Source: CAZTJA01 sp964613745
Lineage (GTDB): Bacteria; Desulfobacterota; Desulfomonilia; Desulfomonilales; Desulfomonilaceae
NCBI GenBank assembly: GCA_964613745.1
Contig: CAZTJA010000010.1
Location: 1-63,224, forward strand
DNA length: 63,224 bases
Reading direction: 5' to 3'
Within the stretch, counting starts at the first letter, position 1. Each line of letters opens with the position of its first letter. Under the pieces are notes generated by a model, which saw nothing but the letters and a program-made list of their open reading frames with translations, was not told the DNA's origin and searched no databases. A program made the position numbers and the translations under genes. Below are positions 34,327-43,355 of the stretch, piece after piece.

Positions 34327-36534
34327 TTATCCTACGATGGAATCCATCGAAACGGCCGGGTGTTGTTTTTCCTGGAGGAAGGGATAAATCTCGTCCTCGG
34401 TCACTCCAACCGTCTCGTCGGCGATCCTATCCGTCAGGCCCGAAACGCCTCTTTCTTCACCGAGCCTGTCTATTTTGTCACGCAGCATCTCTTTGAGAGC
34501 CTTGGGCAACCAGACAAGTCGGAGTATTCCACCTTCTGCGGCCACAAACTTCTTGGAACCGATATAGAGCTTGCTGTGGCCAACGAATCCAGGTGTAATG
34601 TTTCCACCGCCGGCGCTTCCCGCCAGAGTCGTAAACTTCATACCGCAGGGGGTGGGGCCTTTGTAATCACGATCAACAGTCATAACGCCGTTGCAAACGG
34701 GAAGAACCGCTGCGATGCACTCGAAGCAACCGCAAGAAGTCATAGGATCTTCCATGATTGAATAGGCGTTGTATTTCATAACTTTGCCGCGGGAGGCTTT
34801 TTGCACGAAATCGTTAACGCCTTCCCATTGGCCGAGTCGCTCATCAAGGACTTTGCCTTTTTCGATGGGCTGGTTGGGACCGGTCGGATTGATTTCAAAT
34901 GAAGCCTTGCAATCCAGCCAGTTGTATGCGCCGCACAGACCGGTTCTTTCCGGTGTCACAACGCACACGTGTGAGGGTGCGAAGCTCTGGCAAAGGGTGC
35001 ATGAGTAGAAGATGCCTTCATCTTCGTCGGTCATGCCTTCGACTCGAGCGTCCCTGACTTTGTATGTGTCACGAGCTTGCGCGAGCAGCTCATCGACTTT
35101 TTCTTTTTCAGTAAAGATTTTTACCTGAACTTTGTCGAGAACCGAGCCGAAATCCTGATGATATTTCGCATGCAGAATCGATCCGATGTGTTTTAAGCTG
35201 AATCCCTTATCGAAAGCACCCTTACCGATTCGAACCCACGCTATATCTCTCTGTCCTATGTGCATGAGACCCTGAGCATAGTTGATCAAGTGGTGAATCT
35301 GACGTTCGAGAATGGGTTCAAAGTCCGACTGCATCTTACGGCCTGCGACCTCAACGAGAATACCCAAAGGTACACGGGTTCCGGGCTGAATGTCTTTTAG
35401 ATCAGGACCGAACAATTCGACTTTTCCGTCTTCGACGTCGTTCATGTCTTTCATGACGGTGAGTTCAACCGCCTGGGTCTTTCCGCCGCCTGCTTCCAAA
35501 TAAATGTCTTCACCGCGGATACGCTCGCCTTCGAATGCGGGACCGTATGCAACGGGAACCGGAACTTCGGTTACGGTAACTTTCAGGCCGCGAACTTCGA
35601 TGGCCCTTGAAACGATGTCTTTGTGTGGAACGTTGGAAACAACGTGCTCATAAGTACATACGCCGGTGGGCAGAATTTCCGGAATGGGTGTGTCGGCGAT
35701 GGTCGGGAATCCATAATTGATAACACCCGCTGCGGCCGCATACCATTCATCGGAAACATCACCGAGTGCCAATACGAAGGCAAACACGCGGTCTTTGTTA
35801 TAAATCAAAACTTTGCGGAAATCGCCGGGCTCAATACCTCCGAAGCTCAATGCCGCTCTTGTGGCAAAACCAACGGCGAAGATGGCTGAGGAGATGTCGG
35901 GACCGAAAGGAACGAGTCGGGTAGGCCAACCTACCTGAACTCCCGCTTCACGCAGCTGCTGAGAAAAAGAGGTGCCGTTATGATTGGCGGCCATGAACAC
36001 ATAAAGGTTCTTTTTCTGTAGTTCAAGAGCCATATCTGCCGCGATTTCTTTTGTAGGAGCGGAACCTACTACAGCGGCAAATCCCGGAGCGGTTCCATCG
36101 ACGAACTCCACTCCTCTTTTACGGAGGATAACGTCGTCTGCTGCACCTAGCCACAGCTTGTCTTCAGTCGGATCTTCGGCGGGAAGATAAAAATCAGGGT
36201 CTTCCAAATAACGAATGGCTTCAAACACTTCGTAGTTGAAGAGCGTAGCCATACCTGCATCCAAAACCGGGCCGAGGTAAGGCAGGTGTGCTTTTTCTCT
36301 GACTAATGCAGGGATCAACTGCTCGGATTTGTCCAAGACAACTCCGGCATCTCCCAATGTCTTTACGGGGTATCCTAGAATTCCATATATGACCGGCAAA
36401 TAGTAGCCGGTATTGGGGAACGAAATCTCTTTTTTCTTGCCGTATTTCTTCACGGCCTGCTCATAACTCTTGCGGGCTTTTTCATAAACCTTGTGAGCGC
36501 CGGCAATGACGTTAGCAGCAATAATTTTGGACAC
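34327..36534 (-). CDS. acsB: CO-methylating acetyl-CoA synthase (ACS)
   Basis: Enzyme that condenses CO, a methyl group and CoA at the Ni-Ni-[4Fe-4S] A-cluster. The protein is 735 residues, close to the 729 of Moorella. A-cluster ligands are intact at a constant +6 offset from Moorella: Cys512, Cys515, Cys524 and Cys534 for the cubane, and Cys601-Gly602-Cys603 for the distal nickel. The N-terminal domain that contacts CODH (about 1-310) is present, so this is the bacterial type, not the shorter archaeal CdhC. ATG is behind GGAGG. It lies 75 bases after the acsD-acsA fusion; the gap is filled by a GC hairpin. Confidence 0.97.
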   Translation of the reverse strand: MSKIIAANVIAGAHKVYEKARKSYEQAVKKYGKKKEISFPNTGYYLPVIYGILGYPVKTLGDAGVVLDKSEQLIPALVREKAHLPYLGPVLDAGMATLFNYEVFEAIRYLEDPDFYLPAEDPTEDKLWLGAADDVILRKRGVEFVDGTAPGFAAVVGSAPTKEIAADMALELQKKNLYVFMAANHNGTSFSQQLREAGVQVGWPTRLVPFGPDISSAIFAVGFATRAALSFGGIEPGDFRKVLIYNKDRVFAFVLALGDVSDEWYAAAAGVINYGFPTIADTPIPEILPTGVCTYEHVVSNVPHKDIVSRAIEVRGLKVTVTEVPVPVAYGPAFEGERIRGEDIYLEAGGGKTQAVELTVMKDMNDVEDGKVELFGPDLKDIQPGTRVPLGILVEVAGRKMQSDFEPILERQIHHLINYAQGLMHIGQRDIAWVRIGKGAFDKGFSLKHIGSILHAKYHQDFGSVLDKVQVKIFTEKEKVDELLAQARDTYKVRDARVEGMTDEDEGIFYSCTLCQSFAPSHVCVVTPERTGLCGAYNWLDCKASFEINPTGPNQPIEKGKVLDERLGQWEGVNDFVQKASRGKVMKYNAYSIMEDPMTSCGCFECIAAVLPVCNGVMTVDRDYKGPTPCGMKFTTLAGSAGGGNITPGFVGHSKLYIGSKKFVAAEGGILRLVWLPKALKEMLRDKIDRLGEERGVSGLTDRIADETVGVTEDEIYPFLQEKQHPAVSMDSIVG

Positions 36535-36567
36535 TTTGTTTCCTCCTGTGGAAATTCGGGCTTGCGA

Positions 36568-36588
36568 GGGGAGGCCGGCGGCCTCCCC
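36568..36588. repeat. Intercistronic GC stem-loop between the fusion gene and acsB
   Basis: GGGGAGGCC and GGCCTCCCC (36568-36576, 36580-36588) form a very stable stem with a three-base loop, 22 bases after the stop of the fusion gene and with no U-tract. It probably segments or protects the operon mRNA. Confidence 0.6.
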
Positions 36589-36609
36589 GGTTATGGGCCG
36601 AAACTCACA

Positions 36610-39600
36610 TTATCCGGCTATTTCTCTACGCATTGCCATATCCATAAGCACGCGTTCTTTACCTTTATCCAGACCAAGAGCTTTACGTTTCGCATCAATC
36701 TGCTCTATGCAGCGTCTTGCCATTTCAATGGGATCTTTCTCAACGAAATCCCACTTACCACCGTAAGTTTTCTCGATATCTTTGAACAGATAGTTTGTGC
36801 AGATATCTTCATTGATGGTCGGGAATCCGATTCCGAACAGGACGTAGCAGCCTGATGCCACGAAGTACTGACCGATTGAAACCGCTTTTTCACTCATCCA
36901 CTCTGGAGCGACACCGACTGCGGGGACATCGGAAATGTCGTCACCGAGTCCGCCGTCCTTGACTACCGCAGTAGCGGCTACGAGAATACGGCTGTTATCC
37001 ACGCATGAACCCATGTGGAGACAAGGAGGAATGCCGACCGTTTCGCAGACTTCCGCCAGACCTGGACCCGCGTACTTTGCTGCTTCGGGTGTCAGCAATC
37101 CGGCTTTGCCCAAAGCGATGGCGGAGCATCCGGTGGTGAGAACCAACACATCATTCTTGATCAATTCCTTGGCCAATTCGACATGCAGATAGTCATGTTT
37201 GACTCTTGCATTGCCGCAGCCGACGATTCCTGCAAGACCACGAATACGACCATTAATGATGTTGTCGTTCAGCGGACGATAGCTGGCTCGGAACATACCG
37301 CCCAGCATGTAGTTGATGGTTTCATGGCTGAAACCGACAACCATATCCTGCTGCTCGCTCGGGATGGAAACTTTATTCTTATCGCGGTTCGGGAAATTGT
37401 CGCATGCGTCTTTTACGATCGCCTTGGCAATTTCAAGTGCCCGCGGCTCATCAAATTCGTAATGTTTGTAGGCTCCCTGCATCTTAGCGATCGGGCTGGT
37501 CGTTACTACCTGCGTATGGAAGCATTTGGCCAACTCGGCAACGCCCTGCATTACGCACTGAACATCGACAACCATCGATTCGCAAGCACCAGTTATAATC
37601 GCCATTTCCTGTTGCAGGTAATTACCGGCAATAGGAATACCATGTCTCATAAGGATTTCATTCGAGGTACAGCAAATTCCGCCAAGACTGATGCCGCCTG
37701 TGGCACCCTTGCTCTTGGCGTAGGCGACCATTTCAGGATCCTGAACGGCCTGGACAATGATCTCGGAAAGTGAAGGCTCATGACCGTGAACTATGATATT
37801 TACGGTGTCTTCCTTCATACAACCCAAGTTGACTTTGCCGAGAATAGGAACAGGTGTTCCATAAAGAATATCCGACAGATCTGTGGAGATCATGGAACCG
37901 CCCCAACCGTCGGCCAAAGCACACTTCGTTGCCAAACGGATGATATGCTCCATCTCCTGGTTCACGCCCATATGGGTCATGTGCATAACTTCGACAACGG
38001 GTCGATCGATACCCGTAGGTATTACCTTCTCGTTTCTCCAGATTTCCTGTCGTTTCAGAGGCGCGCGCTTAATATTCAGAATTTCGCCATCTTGCTGACC
38101 ATACTGCTTCAGAGCGGTTTCGCCGACTTCGATGGCTATATCTTTTACTTCTCTACCTTCTGTTTCGATCCCAAAGTCCATAGCTACGGCCATCAATTTG
38201 GGAATGTCTTTGATGGAGTAATCAGGCAGTTCGCCCTTTGCCGCGTGAAGGAACGTGTGAGCGATATGGCGGCCATGGTCGCTGTGTGCTGCAGCACCGG
38301 CTGCAACCATGCGGGCAAAGTTACGAGCAGCGATGGTCTCCGGAGTAGCACCGCAAAGGCCCGTTCTTTTCTTGCGTTCTTCGGGGGTCTCTTCTTTGCC
38401 TTTGGGAGGCAGCACACGGCAGGGTCCCATGTTGCATATTTTACAACAGGTTCCGCCTTTACCGATGGGGCATGCGGTGGTTGTTCTAGCGCGATGGAAG
38501 GCTGTTGAATACCCTTCGCGATCGGCAATTTTGAGTCCTTCCAAGGTGACCGGATCGATGGTGAACTTGGTCCAGTCGGCAGGCTCAAGTTCTTTCTTCT
38601 TCGGCGGTGCGGCAACAACTGCCGGAGCTTCCGCTTTGGGAGCGGCTGCAGGAGCGGGGCCGGATATCTCGGAACCCGCTGTGAAAAGGCCCTTAACGGC
38701 GTTGATAACGCCGGCCAAGTCTTTCAAAGCTTTTAGTTCATCACTAGTCAATCCCATCTCCCCTTCTTCTGTGACTGCAGCAGCCGCCGCAGCAGGTTGT
38801 GGTTTTGGAGCTTCAATTTTGGGAACAGGCTTCGGTGCGGCAGCTACCTTAGCGGGCTCGGCTTTTACCGGTTCAGCCTTGGGAGCAGGTTCAGGCTTTT
38901 TCGCCGGAGCCGGAGCGGGCTTTGCAGCGGCAGCAGGTTTAGCGGCAGCTGGAGCAGCAGCCTTGGCCGGTTCTGCAGCGGCCTCAGGCACAAGGGAGAA
39001 GTCAACACCTAAATTATCAATATTTGTTTCAACCAAAATATTGGAAAGGTATTTGCGAATGTGTTCCAATGTTTTGGGATGTCTCAAAATGAGTATATCT
39101 GAACCAGCTTGGAGAGCGCTTACTGCTGTAATGGCTTCAAGATTGACGCCTCGAGTGGAAGCTTCACCAAGTTTCGGGTCATCGCTCGTGGAAAGTTTGG
39201 CTTCTTTAGTTTTCCAAACTTCTTCGGCAATATTGTTGATAATTGGATATTGGAGCTTGTCGTCGTTCTGTGTCAGAGCGGCTTGTCTGATGCGCTCCAT
39301 GATGGAATAGCAGTATTCCATACCATAGCCGACGGAGCCGGTAGTCGGGTCAACCAATATTTTGTCGTTTGGAACACCCAAATTCTCCAATAGAATATTC
39401 AACTGCTTGGCTAAATTGATATCGATGGGGGAATTCGCGGCCACAACGTGCTTGTAAGCAATTGCCTGTGCACCGACCTGTTTGTAATTACCTTCAGTGA
39501 CGGGACCGAGAACAACGTTCATGCCGGCGCATGCTTCCGCAACCGCCTTGAGCACTTCCGCGTTCTTCTCATCATTTGATGTGCCCCATACGATCAAAGG

Positions 39601-39969
39601 CACATCAATAGCTTCCGCAACCTTCTTAGCTACTTCGGCTGCGTGGGACGCAGGCAAATTCTTACCGTTGGGATCGGTACCTTGAAGCCACAGAGCAACT
39701 ATATCGGCCTTGTAAACGTCAACGCATTTTTTTGCCCAGGCAACGGGATCTCCCAGGACGTCTGCAAACGGAGCTTTTGCCTCTTCGGCCCATTCTTCCG
39801 GTTCAATATCCAAAATCTGGAGCGCCAATTTCGGAGGGTTCGGGCTTTTCCCCTCGAATGTATAGAAGCTGTAGCCGGTTTCTCCACCGACTACTACTTC
39901 TTTACCGGGCTTTCCAAATTTGATTTCGCGTATTTTGCCCGAGTATTTAACTTTTGGCAGTTCAGCCAT
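36610..39969 (-). CDS. acsD-acsA: AcsD-AcsA fusion: CFeSP small subunit joined to carbon monoxide dehydrogenase
   Basis: One uninterrupted 1,119-codon frame encodes two proteins that are separate in known systems. Residues 1-328 are the CFeSP small subunit AcsD, a TIM barrel. Residues 329-464 are an Ala/Pro/Lys-rich linker with one helical island (about 405-432). Residues 465-1119 are a complete Ni-Fe CO dehydrogenase. It has B/D-cluster cysteines at 500-517 and C-cluster ligands in HGHEP (about 730), GICC (about 766), Cys805, Cys918, Cys948 and Cys989. The catalytic lysine equivalent is Lys1028 in SEKAV. The start has AAGGAAGG upstream. An internal ATG (Met405, 38757) preceded by AAGGGGAG might also yield CODH alone. 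It sits between the 77-residue leader gene and acsB. The fused state is seen; enzymatic consequences are inferred. Confidence 0.95.
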   Translation of the reverse strand: MAELPKVKYSGKIREIKFGKPGKEVVVGGETGYSFYTFEGKSPNPPKLALQILDIEPEEWAEEAKAPFADVLGDPVAWAKKCVDVYKADIVALWLQGTDPNGKNLPASHAAEVAKKVAEAIDVPLIVWGTSNDEKNAEVLKAVAEACAGMNVVLGPVTEGNYKQVGAQAIAYKHVVAANSPIDINLAKQLNILLENLGVPNDKILVDPTTGSVGYGMEYCYSIMERIRQAALTQNDDKLQYPIINNIAEEVWKTKEAKLSTSDDPKLGEASTRGVNLEAITAVSALQAGSDILILRHPKTLEHIRKYLSNILVETNIDNLGVDFSLVPEAAAEPAKAAAPAAAKPAAAAKPAPAPAKKPEPAPKAEPVKAEPAKVAAAPKPVPKIEAPKPQPAAAAAAVTEEGEMGLTSDELKALKDLAGVINAVKGLFTAGSEISGPAPAAAPKAEAPAVVAAPPKKKELEPADWTKFTIDPVTLEGLKIADREGYSTAFHRARTTTACPIGKGGTCCKICNMGPCRVLPPKGKEETPEERKKRTGLCGATPETIAARNFARMVAAGAAAHSDHGRHIAHTFLHAAKGELPDYSIKDIPKLMAVAMDFGIETEGREVKDIAIEVGETALKQYGQQDGEILNIKRAPLKRQEIWRNEKVIPTGIDRPVVEVMHMTHMGVNQEMEHIIRLATKCALADGWGGSMISTDLSDILYGTPVPILGKVNLGCMKEDTVNIIVHGHEPSLSEIIVQAVQDPEMVAYAKSKGATGGISLGGICCTSNEILMRHGIPIAGNYLQQEMAIITGACESMVVDVQCVMQGVAELAKCFHTQVVTTSPIAKMQGAYKHYEFDEPRALEIAKAIVKDACDNFPNRDKNKVSIPSEQQDMVVGFSHETINYMLGGMFRASYRPLNDNIINGRIRGLAGIVGCGNARVKHDYLHVELAKELIKNDVLVLTTGCSAIALGKAGLLTPEAAKYAGPGLAEVCETVGIPPCLHMGSCVDNSRILVAATAVVKDGGLGDDISDVPAVGVAPEWMSEKAVSIGQYFVASGCYVLFGIGFPTINEDICTNYLFKDIEKTYGGKWDFVEKDPIEMARRCIEQIDAKRKALGLDKGKERVLMDMAMRREIAG

Positions 39970-40024
39970 ATGCCACCTTCCTTAGCCGGGATGAATTCAA
40001 TTTAGGGGAAAGAAGAAAATGGAC

Positions 40025-40258
40025 TCAGGCAGGGTTTTTGCGTTTTTCACTGCCAAACCATTCTTTGGAGTAAAAATATCTTTCCGCTGATGTGAGGTAA
40101 CGATTGATGGGTTTTTTGTCTTCGCCTACGTTTACGGCGGCTATGTTTTTGCGCCATTGGTACCGATCTTCATCGGGGCTGGGCGCGTAATCGGGCATTA
40201 AGATTTTGACTTTTTGACCGTCAAATCTTTCCTTTTCTTCGAACTTCTCTCCTGCCAT
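40025..40258 (-). CDS. Small hydrophilic protein leading the CODH/ACS operon, unknown
   Basis: This 77-residue protein has GGAAGGAG before its ATG and a stop 55 bases before the fused acsD-acsA, so it is the first gene of the operon. It has no cysteine, signal peptide or membrane segment, so it is not a ferredoxin or a Ni-insertion GTPase. It is rich in Lys, Glu, Tyr and Trp (DEDRYQWRKN, SAERYFYSKEWFG). I recognise no family. Candidate roles inferred from position are an assembly factor, a small structural subunit or a regulator of the CODH/ACS complex. Confidence 0.75.
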   Translation of the reverse strand: MAGEKFEEKERFDGQKVKILMPDYAPSPDEDRYQWRKNIAAVNVGEDKKPINRYLTSAERYFYSKEWFGSEKRKNPA

Positions 40259-40371
40259 GACGGACTCCTTCCTTTATGAGTCTTCAGTCGAGACGCTTTT
40301 AGTTGAGGCACAATCTTGCCAATGATAATTATGTTTTCCCGAGAATCCGAGATCGATGGGTAAGTCCCGTA

Positions 40372-40400
40372 ATTATGTCGAACTATCTCCCTTTATGCAA
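40372..40400 (-). promoter_or_regulatory. Candidate promoter of the CODH/ACS operon
   Basis: On the minus strand TTGCAT (40395-40400), 17 bases, then CATAAT (40372-40377). It is about 115 bases upstream of the leader gene, leaving a long 5' UTR. The match is moderate; no better candidate is visible. Confidence 0.35.
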
Positions 40401-40546
40401 TAGATATTTTGCGATTTGAAGTAGATAGCACGATTTTCGAAAAAGTGTGAGGGTTCGGAGGGGCCGCTTTTACTTGAGCATTTTGCCAGACTTTCGTTTA
40501 CGCTACACGGCACCCTCGAAAAAAAATCCAATTCTAATTCTTCACC

Positions 40547-42085
40547 TTAAAGTCGCACCGAAGGTTTGTGAGGATTTTTTGAAAGGTAATCCAACCTATT
40601 CAAAGCATTGACCATCGCCTTTGCACATGCAACCAGAATATCCTCATGGGCGCCTTTTCCAACGGAGATGTTGCCGTCTTCACCCAACCGGATTGTTACT
40701 TCGCCGAGAGCATCGGTTCCCCCCGTAATCGCACTGATCGAAAATCTTAGCAGATTCGGGGTGCGACCGGTTAACTTCATGATGGTATTGTAAATCGCAT
40801 CGACCGGCCCGTTGCCGAGTTCGGCTCCATGGTATTCAACACCGTCAATTTCGATCCGAACGGTAGCGGTGGGGACAACATCCGATCCGGACATTACGGT
40901 CATGGAAAGCAACTTGTAAGTTTCGGCTGTTCTGAGTACTTCTTCCGCAATGATTGCGTCGATATCTTCATCAAACACGGTCTTTTTGCGATCAGCGAGA
41001 TCTTTAAATCGTTTGAAGGTGAGATTAATCTCATCTTCAGTAAGAAAATAACCAAGAGTTTTAACGCGTTCACGAAATGCGTGCCTTCCGGAATGTTTTC
41101 CCAGCACCAATGAACTTTTTCCGATTCCAATCGATTCCGGGTCCATTATTTCGTATGTGGTGCGTTCTTTAATTACACCGTCCTGGTGTATGCCTGATTC
41201 GTGAGCAAAAGCATTTGCACCGACTATAGCCTTGTTCGGCTGCACGGGTATGCCCGTAATCGAAGTCACGAGTTTGCTGGTATGGAAAATCTGTTCCGTA
41301 TGTATCCCTGTGTGGAGCCCAAATGCTTGATTTCTCGTCTTTAAGATCATCGCAAGTTCTTCCAGAGCGGCGTTGCCGGCCCGCTCACCGATGCCGTTGA
41401 TGGTGCATTCGACTTGTCGAGCACCGGCTCTCACCCCTGCTATGGAATTTGCCACAGCCAAACCGAGATCGTTGTGACAATGGACGGAAATAATGACCTT
41501 GTGGATATCCTTGACTTTCTCCCTTACCGACGAAACAAGTTTGAAGATTTCTTCGGGGTACGAATAACCTACGGTGTCCGGAATATTGATTACGGAAGCA
41601 CCTTCTTGCACGGCAACTTCTACAACTTTGCACAGGTATTCAGGGTCACTTCGGGTAGCGTCTTCGCAGGAAAATTCAACCCAATCGGATAAAGATCGAG
41701 CGAGTCGAACGGCCTGACCCGCGCGCTCAATGACTTCTTCTCGGCTCATTCTGAGTTTATGTTCGAGATGAATATCGCTTGTCGCAATAAAGGTGTGTAT
41801 GCCGGGATTGTTTCCTTGCTCCACAGCTTTCCACGCTATTTCAATATCTTCGGCAAGAGATCTCGCCAATCCAACCACTCGGGATTGCTTAATCTCCCGC
41901 GCTATGGACGAAACACTTTCACGGTCTCCTTCAGAGCTCGCGGGAAAGCCGGCTTCAATGATATCTACCCCCAATTTTTCCAATTGTCTTGCAAGCTGCA
42001 GCTTTTCACCACGGTTCATAGTTGCGCCCGGTGACTGTTCTCCATCGCGAAGGGTAGTATCGAAAATATAAACTCGCTCTGACAT
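40547..42085 (-). CDS. leuA: 2-isopropylmalate synthase
   Basis: First enzyme of leucine synthesis, condensing acetyl-CoA with 2-ketoisovalerate. The 512-residue protein has the TIM-barrel catalytic domain starting YIFDTTLRDGEQSPG, metal-binding HCHNDLG, and the C-terminal allosteric LeuA dimer domain (from about 385) that gives leucine feedback. GHSG in LGKHSGRHAF and AHESGIHQDG also fit. ATG 42085 has GGAGG five bases upstream; the longer frame is rejected. An 8-bp hairpin (42122-42141) lies upstream. Citramalate synthase is a less likely alternative. Confidence 0.92.
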   Translation of the reverse strand: MSERVYIFDTTLRDGEQSPGATMNRGEKLQLARQLEKLGVDIIEAGFPASSEGDRESVSSIAREIKQSRVVGLARSLAEDIEIAWKAVEQGNNPGIHTFIATSDIHLEHKLRMSREEVIERAGQAVRLARSLSDWVEFSCEDATRSDPEYLCKVVEVAVQEGASVINIPDTVGYSYPEEIFKLVSSVREKVKDIHKVIISVHCHNDLGLAVANSIAGVRAGARQVECTINGIGERAGNAALEELAMILKTRNQAFGLHTGIHTEQIFHTSKLVTSITGIPVQPNKAIVGANAFAHESGIHQDGVIKERTTYEIMDPESIGIGKSSLVLGKHSGRHAFRERVKTLGYFLTEDEINLTFKRFKDLADRKKTVFDEDIDAIIAEEVLRTAETYKLLSMTVMSGSDVVPTATVRIEIDGVEYHGAELGNGPVDAIYNTIMKLTGRTPNLLRFSISAITGGTDALGEVTIRLGEDGNISVGKGAHEDILVACAKAMVNALNRLDYLSKNPHKPSVRL

Positions 42086-42334
42086 TTTTCCTCCGAAAAG
42101 AGCTAAGCCTGAGACTTTCCACCGAAATGGATACATTTCGGGAAAATCCCATCCTGATCCGAAAACTTATTTTAAAACCATAAAAAAAATACTAGGTGCT
42201 TCCTGGAAATTCAAGGTTGCGGTTTAAAGCTCAGTGTAAGCTGAATCAGAAAAGAGGTAATTGAGGTGATTTCCCAAACTAATCAGGCAAAATAGTGTTG
42301 TCACGTTCAGAATACCGGATTTCAGAGCAGGTCT

Positions 42335-43210
42335 CTATGGAGAATTCTTCACCGTTTCTTCGGATAAAGGATTTTCCATTGGAGCAGGAACATCGGTCGT
42401 TTCTTCCTGCTGTTTATTTCTGTTCCTTTGATACAACATGACGGTTAGTATCGGTCCGGAAATCACATACGCTGCGCAGATGAAAAATGGAACGACAAAC
42501 GGGCTTGCAGCGATCAAGGCCAGCAACAATACAAACCCAACCGTCGAAGCAAATGGTTTTTTTCTCACCAGGGTGAGGTCCTTGAAAGCGTGGAATTTGA
42601 TTGAACTCACCATGAAAAAAGCCATACTCGTGTTGAGAACAAGCAACAGAGTACTAAAATCATCAGCATTCAAGCCAAATTTATGAAAGAACAGCACCGT
42701 TGTAACCAACATGGCTGCGGCTGCCGGTATAGGTAATCCATTGAATCTTTTCGGATCGATCGTGCCGGTTTGAACATTAAATCGAGCTAATCTTAATGCT
42801 CCGCATGAGACGTAAAGAAATGCACTGACCCAACCGATTCTCCCGCAATCCATCAAAGCCCACATGTACATGAGAATAGCCGGCGCTACTCCAAAAGAGA
42901 TTACATCGGCAAGTGAATCCAGCTCTACTCCGAATTTGCTCGTGGTATTCGTCAGTCTTGCTACTTTCCCGTCTATCCCGTCAAAAAAACCGGCAACCAA
43001 TATGAGTGCCGCCGAAAGCACGAATTGCTGTTTAATTCCAGCGATGATCCCATAAAAAGCGAAAAAAATACTTGTGAGGGTTAGTAAAGATGGAAGGATA
43101 AAAATACCTTTTTTCAGAGGAATCTTTTTCCGAGGCGGTCTGAAAGGTATTTCTTCACCTTCATAATACCGTCTCCCGGATTTGAAAAATGGTTTTCTTT
43201 TTCTGGCCAT
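42335..43210 (-). CDS. pssA: CDP-diacylglycerol-serine O-phosphatidyltransferase
   Basis: Integral membrane enzyme that makes phosphatidylserine from CDP-diacylglycerol and serine. The 291-residue protein has the full CDP-alcohol phosphatidyltransferase motif: Asp77, Asp80-Gly81, Ala84-Arg85, Gly94, Asp98 and Asp102. About eight membrane helices are seen. The N-terminus is very basic (RKRKPFFKSGRR) and the C-terminus hydrophilic. Its product is the substrate of psd, the next gene upstream, so the pair makes phosphatidylethanolamine. Confidence 0.93.
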   Translation of the reverse strand: MARKRKPFFKSGRRYYEGEEIPFRPPRKKIPLKKGIFILPSLLTLTSIFFAFYGIIAGIKQQFVLSAALILVAGFFDGIDGKVARLTNTTSKFGVELDSLADVISFGVAPAILMYMWALMDCGRIGWVSAFLYVSCGALRLARFNVQTGTIDPKRFNGLPIPAAAAMLVTTVLFFHKFGLNADDFSTLLLVLNTSMAFFMVSSIKFHAFKDLTLVRKKPFASTVGFVLLLALIAASPFVVPFFICAAYVISGPILTVMLYQRNRNKQQEETTDVPAPMENPLSEETVKNSP

Positions 43211-43355
43211 ACGTTCACCGCCTAAACAAACATTTCTATAATAAACAGTTCAAGAAATTATCGCAAATATTAAAGCATTCAGGAGCTATCCTTATATAAT
43301 GCACTCCCTCACGAGCAGCTTCCGGCCAACATTGATTGTAAACTGTTAGTTTTGA

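Noticed and set aside
37015..38508. Long plus-strand frames of about 240-250 codons opposite CODH
   Set aside because: They lie entirely antisense to conserved CODH sequence and show no family features.
38578..38980. Fusion of AcsD and CODH as an assembly artefact
   Set aside because: The frame stays open through a long compositionally coherent Ala/Pro linker, and both parts are complete; a simple junction error would not create this. Read coverage was not available to confirm.
38309..39310. 333-codon plus-strand frame opposite the acsD-acsA linker
   Set aside because: It mirrors the Ala/Pro-rich linker and reads as a low-complexity Gly/Ala/Ser product; it is a shadow of the minus-strand gene.
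40300..40325. Sigma-54 promoter (TGGCA...TGTGC) upstream of the CODH/ACS operon
   Set aside because: The distance between the GG and GC elements is one base too short for the -24/-12 consensus.
42122..42141. 8-bp hairpin upstream of leuA as an attenuator
   Set aside because: No U-tract and no leucine-rich leader peptide were found nearby.
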